A stretch of 64,000 nucleotides of DNA from Rhizobium acidisoli (GCF_002531755.2 NZ_CP035001.1:186001-250000); one strand, 5' to 3'. Counted from the first letter of the stretch, positions 45,845-53,574 are shown. The notes: a model not told the origin generated them from the sequence alone. A program made the numbers and translations.

Positions 45845-46189
45845 ATGAATCAATCCGGCGCAATGGATTCAAATCTGTCGTTGGACGTAGAGTCGGTGAT
45901 CGGCGATTCTATCGGTATGATCGCGCAGCCTTACCAACTCTATGTCGAACGCACGGACGCCTCGAGGAACATGGCGCGCTACTACGCCATGGATATATCC
46001 CCGACACTGTTCGGGCAGACCTGCCTGACGCGGCGCTGGGGACGGATCGGTGCATACGGGCAGTCAAAGGCCCACGTCTTCGCCAGAGAAGAAGAGGCAG
46101 TGTCGCTGTTTCTCGACCTGCTCCGCCAGAAGCGATCTCGCGGCTATCGCCCGAAAGCGCATAACCGACAGGGAGCTCCTAACCTTTGA
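45845..46189 (+). CDS. WGR-domain protein
   Basis: The product of about 114 residues has a WGR domain from QPYQLYVERTDASRNMARYY through CLTRRWGRIGAYGQSK to EEEAVSLFLDLLRQKRSRGY, including the W-G-R triplet. WGR domains bind nucleic acid and occur in PARP and MolR proteins, and alone in rhizobial plasmid-borne genes. The start is uncertain: ATGs at 45818, 45845, 45863 and 45917 are all in frame, and none has a strong Shine-Dalgarno. Partners are unknown. Confidence 0.7.
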   Translation: MNQSGAMDSNLSLDVESVIGDSIGMIAQPYQLYVERTDASRNMARYYAMDISPTLFGQTCLTRRWGRIGAYGQSKAHVFAREEEAVSLFLDLLRQKRSRGYRPKAHNRQGAPNL

Positions 46190-46266
46190 TCGTTGGTGGC
46201 GAAGCGGAGCTTCGAGCCTGCCGCTCGATCCGGCGCGCCTGGCTCGCGACACGGCCGAAGCCTCCG

Positions 46267-46434
46267 TCAGAACGGAGGCTCCGAGGTTGCCCATCCTTCC
46301 TGTTCTGCCACGATCATCTCGCGCTCGGCCAGTGCAAGTTCGAGTTCGGTCTCGATCTGCCGGCGCTCGGCGGGATCGGCGTTGCGGAGCTCGGCTTCGA
46401 GTTCGAGGATCGTGCGGTCGAGTTCGTTCGTCAT
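46267..46434 (-). CDS. 55-residue coiled-coil protein
   Basis: ATG 46434 lies 6 bases after a consensus AAGGAG. The highly charged product begins MTNELDRTILELEAELRNAD, continues AERRQIETELELALAERE and ends WATSEPPF; heptad spacing of leucines suggests a coiled coil. It is below the usual length cut-off but the start signal is among the best in the region. Copy B of the palindromic element lies about 55 bases upstream of the start codon. Function is unknown; an accessory or anti-regulator role is possible. Confidence 0.65.
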   Translation of the reverse strand: MTNELDRTILELEAELRNADPAERRQIETELELALAEREMIVAEQEGWATSEPPF

Positions 46435-46472
46435 CGTCGTCTCCTTGACGTTTGTGAAAGACGCGCGCTCGG

Positions 46473-46620
46473 GTCATGGCGGGATAGAGGGGTCAAGGAT
46501 CGCGGATGCGACCGGCGGAGCCGGCGAGTGGGGGTGCCGATTTTGTCGGAGTGGAGGGAATCGGAGCGGAGACAAAATTGGGGGAACCGCTCGTCCTTGA
46601 GGCCTCTATCCCGCCATGAC
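46473..46620. repeat. Palindromic element, copy B, with a perfect 18-bp outer repeat
   Basis: GTCATGGCGGGATAGAGG (46473-46490) is repeated perfectly inverted at 46603-46620, and after two mismatches the arms pair again through TCAAGGA. The inner arms CCGATTTTGTC (46537-46547) and GACAAAATTGG (46571-46581) pair with one mismatch. The core 46488-46604 matches copy A. It precedes the 55-residue gene. Confidence 0.85.
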
Positions 46621-46836
46621 ATCCTCGGAGGGACTGAGCAGACAACCAACCTCTCGTGTGGCACCGATAATGTCGGGAGCGGCAGATTGTGTCGCGGCGC
46701 TCGGAACGCCGTGTGCTGCGCTCGATCAGAAGCTGTGGAAATCCAGGGTTTAAGCCGCAAACACGAGCATCGAGCGATGACAGAAGGATAACCGCCTGTC
46801 ACGGATTCCGTTATCAATCACGATGCGGAGACTGAT

Positions 46837-47115
46837 ATGACCACCACCAATGAAATCGCCGACAAGATCGCCACCGAGCACAGCCTGACCAAGGCCCAGG
46901 GCAAGGCGATCGTCGAAGCTGTGATTTCTTCGATCACCGATGCTGCTGTTGCTGGCAACGAAACATCCCTGCCAGGCTTCGGCAAGTTCAAGGTCAAGGA
47001 AACACCTGAGCGCGAGGCGCGCAATCCTGCGACCGGCGCAACGATCAAGGTTGCAGCGGCGAAGAAGCTGGCTTTTACGCCGGCCAAAGCCCTGAAGGAT
47101 GCCCTGAACAAGTAA
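46837..47115 (+). CDS. HU-family DNA-binding protein
   Basis: This 92-residue histone-like protein has the HU/IHF fold: N-terminal helices IADKIATEHSLTKAQGKAIVEA, the dimer strand LPGFGKFKVKETPEREARNP with the proline of the DNA-contacting arm (RNPATG), and KKLAFTPAKALKDALNK. HU bends DNA and supports replication, transfer and transcription. ATG 46837 follows GGAGACTGAT. It is a second-type HU, more alanine-rich than the housekeeping one, and sits with other cargo of the mobile region. Confidence 0.92.
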   Translation: MTTTNEIADKIATEHSLTKAQGKAIVEAVISSITDAAVAGNETSLPGFGKFKVKETPEREARNPATGATIKVAAAKKLAFTPAKALKDALNK

Positions 47116-47203
47116 GCGAGTTCGGCTTGGGTGCGCGAGCGCCGGCGACATCGCATGCTCGGACGGACTGGCAAGCATCCCACCGTCCCGAGGGCACCGA
47201 AAA

Positions 47204-47232
47204 CCGGAAGCAGGCTCGACACCAGCTTCCGG
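47204..47232. terminator. Hairpin between convergent HU and DUF736 genes
   Basis: CCGGAAGC (47204-47211) and GCTTCCGG (47225-47232) form a perfect 8-bp stem with a 13-base loop between two genes that end toward each other. It is likely a shared terminator, without a clear T-run. Confidence 0.55.
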
Positions 47233-47282
47233 CTTCCTCATGTGGCAGACGCCGCCTTTTGGGCGGGGTCCCCTTCGTCCGA

Positions 47283-47597
47283 TCACGCGGCTTCGCGGTT
47301 TGGGCGGTTCCAGACGAGAACGTAGTCACCGTCGGCTTCTGCCGGCCACAGGGCCGCGTTGATCGGAGCGTTGAAACTCGGGTCGTCGAGCTTAAGCGAG
47401 ATATAGGGCTCGCCGTTGCCTGAGACCGCCTTCCAGCCGGCTCCGAGCTCGGCGCCCTTGGCAACGGCCCTGAAATCCGGCGCGTCGCGCGAGACCCGTT
47501 CGATCGGATGCAGGCGGACCTTCATTGCGACCGTGAGGGTACGGACGTTGCCCTGAATGACGTTGCCGTTGGTGGTGAATTCGCCGATGACTGCCAT
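47283..47597 (-). CDS. DUF736-family protein
   Basis: This 104-residue protein starts at ATG 47597 after AAAGGA. It shows the DUF736 pattern: IGEFTTNGNVIQGNVRTLT at the start, then GAELGAGWKAVSGNGEPYISLKLDDPSF and DGDYVLVWNRP at the end. DUF736 proteins are common on rhizobial and sphingomonad plasmids near transfer and replication genes, but their function is unknown. The frame is open 75 codons further upstream without support. A palindrome with ATTTT/AAAAT arms lies about 110 bases upstream. Confidence 0.8.
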   Translation of the reverse strand: MAVIGEFTTNGNVIQGNVRTLTVAMKVRLHPIERVSRDAPDFRAVAKGAELGAGWKAVSGNGEPYISLKLDDPSFNAPINAALWPAEADGDYVLVWNRPNREAA

Positions 47598-48213
47598 GAC
47601 TTGGTTCCTTTCCGCTTGGTCGGGTCGCGCCATTGCGACCTCGATGGCGGTGTTCAGGACGGAGGCGATCGGCGCCGCACCCGAAGGGCTGGAACGAAGT
47701 GAAAGACGGCCGGATAGGGCTATTTTGCTTCGCGATGCAAAGGCGGGTTCGCCCGCCGGCGGAAAATAGTCCGTGACGGCCGTTGCGGGCAGACGATCGA
47801 GACGCAGTCGTCCTGCGGCCACACCCGGTTCATCGAGATCAGCTGTGGTGCGCCGATGTTCAAAGTGGAAGGCAGCCGCTCAGGGATTGGCATATTGGCA
47901 TTTGCCCGCCAGCGACGCGACATCACGCGGGCCGCAGCCATCACCTGCGACAGTTTTTCGCGTCCTCGTCCCATCGACGCCTGCGTCTGACACATCCCGA
48001 TTGCGGCCTCCGCTTGCGCGAGATAAGCCGCGCATTGGACGTCGCCTGCGGCATCAGGCGAACCATATTCAATCAGATTTGACGCCAATCCCAGCTACCA
48101 TCAGCCGGAATCGGTATCCTGAGATGCGAAAAATTCGCCTCCAGCACCGGGCGCGACGACGAGGCGATTGCGACCGTAAGGCCTCGCCGAGAAGGCGGGC
48201 GATCTTCACATCG
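47598..48213. other. Gap with a palindrome and one weak ORF
   Basis: A frame on the minus strand (about 47720-48088) encodes a product with AAGDVQCAAYLAQAEAAIGM but starts at a TTG without a ribosome-binding site. It may be a gene remnant. The palindrome at 47705-47784 overlaps its end. Nothing else is recognisable. Confidence 0.4.
47705..47784. repeat. Palindromic element C upstream of the DUF736 gene
   Basis: Arms 47705-47728 and 47761-47784 pair at 17 of 24 positions, with the cores GACGGCCG/CGGCCGT and CTATTTT/AAAATAG. An internal perfect hairpin GGCGGG-ttcg-CCCGCC lies at 47742-47757. It shares the T4/A4 design and position with copies A and B but not their flank sequence. Confidence 0.55.
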
Positions 48214-48639
48214 TCAGCGGGTGCGATCGATGCGGCCCGCATGGGCTGCGAGGATCGGCCGCAACGCCTGGCGAATATCTTCTAGAAAGCGCGGGCCGAA
48301 CCAGCCGCCCGGCGTTTGGCCGGCGTCGAAGTACCAGGACCGTTCGGCGATGTCGTAATTATATTCGCTGACGGTTACCCAACCGCGCTTGAAGACCGAA
48401 AGGCCGGCGCGACGCAGTTCGAGATCGGGAATTTCGAGCGCGATCTGGTCGGATCGCGGCGGAGTTCCCGATATCGGCAGGATCACCAGATGGGTCATGT
48501 TCTGGCGAGGATCGGGCACCGTAAGCGCCAGACAGACCGGCCGGTCCTTCTCGCCATGCTCGCGTCCTTCGTCGGCCTGCCAGCGCCAGAGATAGGGATA
48601 GCTGACGATGGTGCCGTTCGTAAAACGCTCAGCCGTCAT
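48214..48639 (-). CDS. Putative MazF/PemK-like toxin
   Basis: This 141-residue protein begins at ATG 48639, inside the end of the antitoxin gene (11-base overlap). It contains GTIVSYPYLWRWQADEGREHGEKDRPVCLAL, the beta-barrel 'G-x-IV ... K-x-RP' pattern of MazF/PemK-like endoribonucleases, and later HLVILPISGTPP. Toxins of this fold cleave mRNA. A longer frame to 48747 exists, but the overlap with the antitoxin argues for 48639. The family link is by motif only, so activity is not certain. Confidence 0.65.
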   Translation of the reverse strand: MTAERFTNGTIVSYPYLWRWQADEGREHGEKDRPVCLALTVPDPRQNMTHLVILPISGTPPRSDQIALEIPDLELRRAGLSVFKRGWVTVSEYNYDIAERSWYFDAGQTPGGWFGPRFLEDIRQALRPILAAHAGRIDRTR

Positions 48640-48898
48640 GATCCCCAGCCTTATAGTCCGCCGATTGCCGGTCGAGCTCGCCGATGAGAAGTTCCGCCAG
48701 GTCGGAAGGAGTTTCGCCGGCGGCATAGACACGACGTGGATCCTCATTGCCCTTGAGGCGCTCGAACAGTTCGGTTGAGAGCACGACCAGCGATTCCCGG
48801 CCGTGCTTGGTGAGCGTAATCGGTGCGCGCCGAGCCTCGTCGTGATAGTGTCCGAAATGGCGGATGAATTCCGCGGTACTGACGGTCTTGGTGTTCAT
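48629..48898 (-). CDS. Phd/YefM-type antitoxin
   Basis: This 89-residue protein starts at ATG 48898. The N-terminal half, VSTAEFIRHFGHYHDEARRAPITLTKHGRESLVVLS, is a Phd/YefM-like DNA-binding domain, and the acidic C-terminal tail would bind the toxin. The gene precedes and overlaps the toxin gene, which is the usual order. A perfect 11-bp palindrome lies about 20 bases upstream and is the likely autoregulatory operator. Confidence 0.8.
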   Translation of the reverse strand: MNTKTVSTAEFIRHFGHYHDEARRAPITLTKHGRESLVVLSTELFERLKGNEDPRRVYAAGETPSDLAELLIGELDRQSADYKAGDHDG

Positions 48899-48918
48899 GA
48901 AAGTCTCCATGAGAGCGT

Positions 48919-48948
48919 TTTCTGCATTATACAGAAAATGCAGAAAAC
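48919..48948. promoter_or_regulatory. Operator of the toxin-antitoxin pair
   Basis: TTTTCTGCATT (48919-48929) and AATGCAGAAAA (48938-48948) are perfect inverted 11-bp arms with an 8-base spacer containing ATACAGAA. A second, overlapping palindrome TTTTCTG-N7-CAGAAAA (48919-48939) is present. AT-rich sequence of this kind upstream of a Phd-type gene fits a promoter-operator bound by the antitoxin. Confidence 0.7.
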
Positions 48949-49110
48949 TTCAATTCGTGCAGATGCCACTTCCAGAGGTACATGCAAACTGCCACTTTCA
49001 CTCATCGATCTCAGGAACCATCGCATCCAAAATCCATCTGTCATCTCGTCCGCCCGTAAACTTGCTGGAAGAGCGTCAAGATTTGGTGCCGGGGCGATTT
49101 CGCTTGACCC

Positions 49111-49860
49111 ATGGAGGATTACCGCTCGGATTTTGATCTACTGATCATCGTCAACAACCGTAAGCTTTGCGACTTCGCCGAGTACTGGCACAAGGCAGCC
49201 GACCGGCTGATCCACGACAAATCGATCGAAACGCCGGTGAGCTTCATCGTTCATTCGAGGCGCGAGGTGAACACTAACCTGGAAGAAGGACGGTACTTCT
49301 TTTTCGATATCCGCAAGGAAGGGATCGTTCTCTCTGAACTCGATGATGAGCTCCTTGCGGAGCCACTCGCCGTAGCCGATCGACTGCGCTTGGCGCAGGA
49401 ACATTTTGAGCTGAAATTTAGCGAAGCGACGGTCATTTTGGAAACGGCTAAGTTTCAGCTTGGCAGATCAGAAAGGACCCCCGACGCTTGGACGAATTGG
49501 GCTGCTTTCAGCCTTCACCAGTCATTCGAACAAGCTTACTCCTGCGTCCTGCTGACACTCACCAATTACGGCCGCCTCCCCCAACATCAAATTCTTCCGC
49601 TCACTCGTTGAGGAACAGGACCGCCGTCTTGAGAGCGTTTCCTCGCGATCAGCATCGTGAGCGCACCTGGTTCAACACTCTTAACGAGGCCTATGTTAAA
49701 GCCCGGTATTCCAAGCATTTCGAGATCAAACGAGAAGGCTCTCAGCGCGCTGGCAGAGCAAACGGCTTTATTGCTTGAGCTGGTCAAGGCAGTGTGCTCC
49801 GAGCATCTGGCGAAGCTTGAGCGGAAGAGGGGGTCGGAACCACATCAAGCCGTGCAATGA
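49111..49860 (+). pseudogene. Nucleotidyltransferase-HEPN (MNT-HEPN) gene broken by frameshifts
   Basis: Coding similarity passes through several frames. From 49111, DYRSDFDLLIIVNNRKL is a nucleotidyltransferase core, and AAFSLHQSFEQAYSCVLLTLTNYG a HEPN helix. Near 49580 it shifts to NIKFFRSLVEEQDRRLES (stop 49660), near 49630 to WFNTLNEAYVKARYSKHFEI, and near 49740 to KALSALAEQTALLLELVKAV (stop 49860). The catalytic GSRARG-type motif expected before DYRSD is absent or out of frame. At least three shifts make sequencing error unlikely. Such proteins are found in toxin-antitoxin-like systems. Confidence 0.75.
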
Positions 49861-49884
49861 CAATCGGGATACGCAAAGTCCGCC

Positions 49885-50700
49885 CTATCCGCCCACCGCT
49901 TTCAGCTCGACAAGCGCCTTGATCGGCAGGTGATCCGAGGCAATCCGCGCCAGCGGCGTGTCGTGCGCCTCCACCTCCGAGATGATCCCCTTGCGGTTGG
50001 CGATGATGCGGTCGAGGGCGAGAAGCGGCAGGCCGGCGGGGAAGCTGGGGACGGCGGGGGGTAGCGGGCCGAAGGCGGATTGGAAGGTGTTGAGCGAGGA
50101 GCGGTCGCCGAGCCGCCATTCGTTTAGGTCGCCGAGCAGGATGGTCGGCATCTCCTGTCTGTCGTTGATGAGTTCGACCAGCATACGGGCCTGCTGGGCT
50201 CTGTTATGGCGTAGCAGGCCGAAATGCGCGGCGATGATGCGCAACACCCCGCCCTGCTCCAGCTCGATCTCGGCCACCAGCGCGCCACGCGGCTCCAGCC
50301 CCGGCAGCTTGACCTGGTGCACGTCATGCACGAGCCCCTTCTTGAAGAGCACGACATTGCCGTGCCAGCCATGCGCCTTGGCCATGCCGGCAACCGGCAC
50401 CGGGATCAGCCCGGTCTCGCGCTCCAGCCGACCGAGATCGAGAATGCCGGTGCGTTCGCCGAAGCGCGTATCGGCCTCCTGCAGCGCGATGACGTCGGCG
50501 CCGATTTCATGGATCACCCGGCTGGTGCGCTCCGGATCGAAGCGGCGATCGGTGCCGACGCATTTGTGTACGTTGTAGGAGGCGATCAGCGTTCCCACAC
50601 TGCGCGGCCGTGTTTCCGTGTAGGCCGGGTCGAGTCGCTTCTTCCTGCTTCTGATCGAGGCGAGAATGCTGGAAGGAAGATTATCTTTCTTGGCGTGCAT
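49885..50700 (-). CDS. Endonuclease/exonuclease/phosphatase-family protein
   Basis: This 271-residue protein has the EEP fold motifs: IASYNVHKCVG, VIALQEADTRFG, the metal-binding LLGDLNEWRLGD and the final ASDHLPIKALVEL with catalytic Asp-His. Relatives include phosphodiesterases of nucleic acids and phosphoinositides; in rhizobia this group sits next to cardiolipin-synthase genes, as here. A basic N-terminal tail of about 30 residues precedes the domain and no signal peptide is evident. It is transcribed from its own start 180 bases downstream of the phospholipase D gene. Confidence 0.8.
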   Translation of the reverse strand: MHAKKDNLPSSILASIRSRKKRLDPAYTETRPRSVGTLIASYNVHKCVGTDRRFDPERTSRVIHEIGADVIALQEADTRFGERTGILDLGRLERETGLIPVPVAGMAKAHGWHGNVVLFKKGLVHDVHQVKLPGLEPRGALVAEIELEQGGVLRIIAAHFGLLRHNRAQQARMLVELINDRQEMPTILLGDLNEWRLGDRSSLNTFQSAFGPLPPAVPSFPAGLPLLALDRIIANRKGIISEVEAHDTPLARIASDHLPIKALVELKAVGG

Positions 50701-50831
50701 CGGAAGGCGCGATCGTTCCGTTGATCAAAAAGGCTTCTCTCGGCAGTATAGGAGGGCAAGCGGAACTTGCCATGTCAAACGCCAAAAAAACGCGCGTAGC
50801 ATCGACATGCAACGCACCGGTTTCTTGTTTT

Positions 50832-50880
50832 ATGCATGTCGTTCTCCCAAAACGGCTGCACAGTTTTGGGCGACTTGCAT
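50832..50880. repeat. 49-bp rhizobial palindrome at the end of the phospholipase D gene
   Basis: Outer arms ATGCATGTCG (50832-50841) and CGACTTGCAT (50871-50880) differ at one position, and inner arms CCCAAAAC (50846-50853) and GTTTTGGG (50863-50870) are perfect. The form is common in Rhizobium and Agrobacterium intergenic regions. It ends on the last base of the stop codon, so it can serve as a terminator for that gene. Confidence 0.75.
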
Positions 50881-52343
50881 CAGAGATAAGGCGAACCCAG
50901 CCACAGCACCTTCTCGAGCAGCCGCACCGGGAAGGGCCGCGCCCGCAAACCGTCGAGCGTCACCGGCGTCGCCGATTTCAGGGTTTCCTCGATATGCTCG
51001 TCGATCTCGCCGGCAAAACCTTCGTTCAGCACTTCGAGATCGACCTCGAAATTCAGCCTGAGCGAGCGTGGGTCGAGATTGGATGAGCCGACATAAGCCC
51101 AGGTGCCGTCGATCGTCAGCAGCTTCGAATGGCTGAAGCTGCCGGTCGAGCGCCAGATGCGGCAGTAACCCTTGAGGATCTGGTCGAATTGCGCCGTCAT
51201 CGCCCGGTCGACCAGCACGAGGTTGTTGACCGCGGGCACGACGATATCGACTTCGACGCCGCGCCGCGCCGCCGTCACCAGGGCGCTGATCAATTCGCGG
51301 TCCGGCAGAAAATAGGGTGACATGATGCGGATCGATTGGCGCGCCACGGAAAAGGCGCCCATCAGCATCTTGTGGTTGGTCTCGACGCTGCGATCGGGCC
51401 CGGAGGCGACGACGCGCATCAGGATGGGATCGCCGGGACTGCGCTGCGGCGGTTCGATGCGCCAGGCCTCGCCATTCAACAGCTCCCGCGTGGAGAAGCG
51501 CCAATCCTCGGCAGCAAGGTCGAAGAGGTCGGCGACAACAGGGCCGGTGATGCTGAAATGCGTATCGTGAGCAAAGCTCTCGCCGGTCGCCTCCTCGCTG
51601 AAGCCGGCGCGGATGTTCATGCCGCCGGTCAGCGCGATCTTCCCGTCGACGATCAGGATCTTGCGGTGGGTGCGCAAATTGGCATAGGGCAGCCGCAACC
51701 CCATGATGACGTTGCCGTTGAAGACGGCGACGGTGACGCCCCCGTCCCGGAGATGGCCGAGAATGCTCGGCACCGAATAGCGTGCGCCGACCGCGTCGAT
51801 CAGCACCCGGACCGCCACGCCGCGCTTGGCCGCCGCAATCAGCGCATCGGCGATGCGAAGGCCGATCGCGTCGCGATCGAAAATATAGGTTTCGAGCAGG
51901 ATGCTGCGCGCCGCCTCGTCGATGCTCGATTTCATCGCCGCATAGGCCTCGTCGCCGGTCTCCAGCACGTCGATCGAATTGCCTGAGGTCAGCGGATTGC
52001 GCGTTACCCGATCGCCGAGCGTCTGGAGCGCCGCAAAGCGGCGGCCGAACTGGCTGATCACCGTCTCGGCCTCAGCGTCGAACGTTTCCAGCTCGTCGAA
52101 CTCGGCCGCCGGCAGCAGCGCGTCGCGGCGGATGCTCAGCGATTTGCGGCGGATGCGGTTGATGCCGGCAATCGCATAGAGCACCGCACCGATGATCGGT
52201 GACAGGATGATGACGCCGACCCAGCCGATCGCCGCACGCACCTCCTCCTTAGTCATGGCGGCATGGATCGCCGCCGCGGCCCCCATGGCGATCGAAACGA
52301 CAAAGAGGATATGCGGCCAGTAGGTCGACAGGAGATAGAACAT
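50880..52343 (-). CDS. cls: Phospholipase D-family protein, cardiolipin-synthase-like
   Basis: This 487-residue inner-membrane protein has two N-terminal transmembrane helices (LLSTYWPHILFVVSIAMGAAAAI and IGWVGVIILSPIIGAVLYAI) and two HKD motifs, THRKILIVDGKIALTGG and SHSKLLTIDGTWAYVGSSN. Bacterial cardiolipin synthases join two phosphatidylglycerols by this chemistry. The frame is open for 168 residues upstream without support, so ATG 52343 is used. The adjoining EEP gene may act on the same lipids. Confidence 0.88.
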   Translation of the reverse strand: MFYLLSTYWPHILFVVSIAMGAAAAIHAAMTKEEVRAAIGWVGVIILSPIIGAVLYAIAGINRIRRKSLSIRRDALLPAAEFDELETFDAEAETVISQFGRRFAALQTLGDRVTRNPLTSGNSIDVLETGDEAYAAMKSSIDEAARSILLETYIFDRDAIGLRIADALIAAAKRGVAVRVLIDAVGARYSVPSILGHLRDGGVTVAVFNGNVIMGLRLPYANLRTHRKILIVDGKIALTGGMNIRAGFSEEATGESFAHDTHFSITGPVVADLFDLAAEDWRFSTRELLNGEAWRIEPPQRSPGDPILMRVVASGPDRSVETNHKMLMGAFSVARQSIRIMSPYFLPDRELISALVTAARRGVEVDIVVPAVNNLVLVDRAMTAQFDQILKGYCRIWRSTGSFSHSKLLTIDGTWAYVGSSNLDPRSLRLNFEVDLEVLNEGFAGEIDEHIEETLKSATPVTLDGLRARPFPVRLLEKVLWLGSPYL

Positions 52344-52505
52344 CGCTGGCCAATATAGCCGCGAAACGGCAGCGTTCAATCGCGCCGGCTCTCTCCCATG
52401 ACGCGAAATTTTTCGCCGTGACCATTTTGCCTGCCCGGCCACCCGTTTCGCCGCGGGAACAATCCCGGCGCCCGACGATTGATCCGGAGAGATGAGGATC
52501 GCATC

Positions 52506-53147
52506 ATGAACATCGTTGCAAGCGTCGGCCCCGCCTTGGCGCTCGACGTCGCGGAAGCGGAAAGCATCGCCCAACTGCGGCATCAGGCCGAAAGCTGCAC
52601 CCGCTGTGATCTCTACAGGAATGCCACGCAGATCGTCTTCGGTGAAGGGCCGCGGAAAACCGAGATTGTCCTTGTCGGCGAACAGCCGGGCGACCAGGAG
52701 GATGTGGCCGGTCGGCCGTTTGTCGGTCCCGCCGGCCGGTTGCTCGATCGCTGCCTTGAGGAGGCCGGCCTTGACCGGCGGCGCTGCTATGTCACCAATG
52801 CCGTCAAGCACTTCAAGTTCACCCAACGCGGCAAACGGCGGCTGCACGCCAAACCCAATGCCGGCGAGATCAAGCGTTGCGCCTGGTGGCTCGGCGCGGA
52901 GATCAACATCCTCGAACCGAAACTCGTCGTCACCCTCGGCGCTAGCGCGCTTTATGCCTTGCTCGGGTCAAAGGTGAAGCTGACGCCGGAACGCGGCCAT
53001 ATCCTACAGCCGGCTAATCATCCGCCTGTCCTCGTCACCATCCACCCCTCTTATCTCCTGCGCATCCGCGACGAGGCCGAGCAGCAGCGGCTGCGCCTGG
53101 ATTTCGTGTCAGATCTGCACAAGGCGGCCGAGTTTGGCGCGCGCTGA
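52506..53147 (+). CDS. udgX: UdgX-type uracil-DNA glycosylase
   Basis: This 213-residue family-4-related enzyme has the iron-sulfur cysteines in CTRCDLYRNA and later Cys residues, motif A VGEQPGDQEDVAGRPFVGPAG and motif B HPSYLLR. The insertion KFTQRGKRRLHAKPN contains the R-R-x-H loop that marks UdgX. In UdgX this histidine forms a stable covalent bond with the abasic site after uracil removal. ATG 52506 follows GAGGAT. It is monocistronic and divergent from the phospholipase D gene. Confidence 0.88.
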   Translation: MNIVASVGPALALDVAEAESIAQLRHQAESCTRCDLYRNATQIVFGEGPRKTEIVLVGEQPGDQEDVAGRPFVGPAGRLLDRCLEEAGLDRRRCYVTNAVKHFKFTQRGKRRLHAKPNAGEIKRCAWWLGAEINILEPKLVVTLGASALYALLGSKVKLTPERGHILQPANHPPVLVTIHPSYLLRIRDEAEQQRLRLDFVSDLHKAAEFGAR

Positions 53148-53289
53148 ACGTGTTTCTCAACCCTGTTATGCTGCATCGCGAAAATATTTGCGGTTGCAGC
53201 GTGATTTTGCTTGAAACGCTCCCGTTCCTCTGGAACCATCCAAGGAGTATCGCGTTCGAATGACGGCATCATTTGACTGGAGATCAGCG

Positions 53290-53544
53290 ATGGCAGAAAC
53301 TCGGGACGAGTGGATCAAGAAACGTGCATACGCCCTCTGGGAAGAAGAGGGCTATCCAACAGGGCGAGAATCCATCCATTGGGAACAGGCACGACACGAG
53401 CGCGAAGCGCTCGAACGGTCGAGCGCCTCTTCGGACGGCAAGGAAGTGAAGCCCAAGGCGAAGCGTAACGTCGCCGGCAGCAAGACCAACGGCGTCGTGA
53501 CCCCTGCGCCGAAACGGACGGCAAGCCGAAAGACAGCTCTTTAA
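53290..53544 (+). CDS. DUF2934-family small protein
   Basis: The 84-residue product has the DUF2934 motif WIKKRAYALWEEEGYPTGRESIHWEQA, then a lysine/arginine-rich tail with KPKAKRNVAGSKTNG. DUF2934 proteins are small, widespread in rhizobia and of unknown function. ATG 53290 with GGAGATCAGCG upstream is preferred to ATG 53260. A hairpin terminator follows. Confidence 0.8.
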   Translation: MAETRDEWIKKRAYALWEEEGYPTGRESIHWEQARHEREALERSSASSDGKEVKPKAKRNVAGSKTNGVVTPAPKRTASRKTAL

Positions 53545-53574
53545 ATACCGGAATACCGAGCAACTGAATTGAAA

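Noticed and set aside
46186..46791. 201-codon plus-strand ORF across copy B of the palindromic element
   Set aside because: It covers the 55-residue gene on the other strand and the palindrome, and its product is not protein-like.
38400..49900. Direct-repeat attachment sites flanking the mobile region
   Set aside because: I could not find matching direct repeats or an integrase at either edge, so integration by a site-specific recombinase is not supported.
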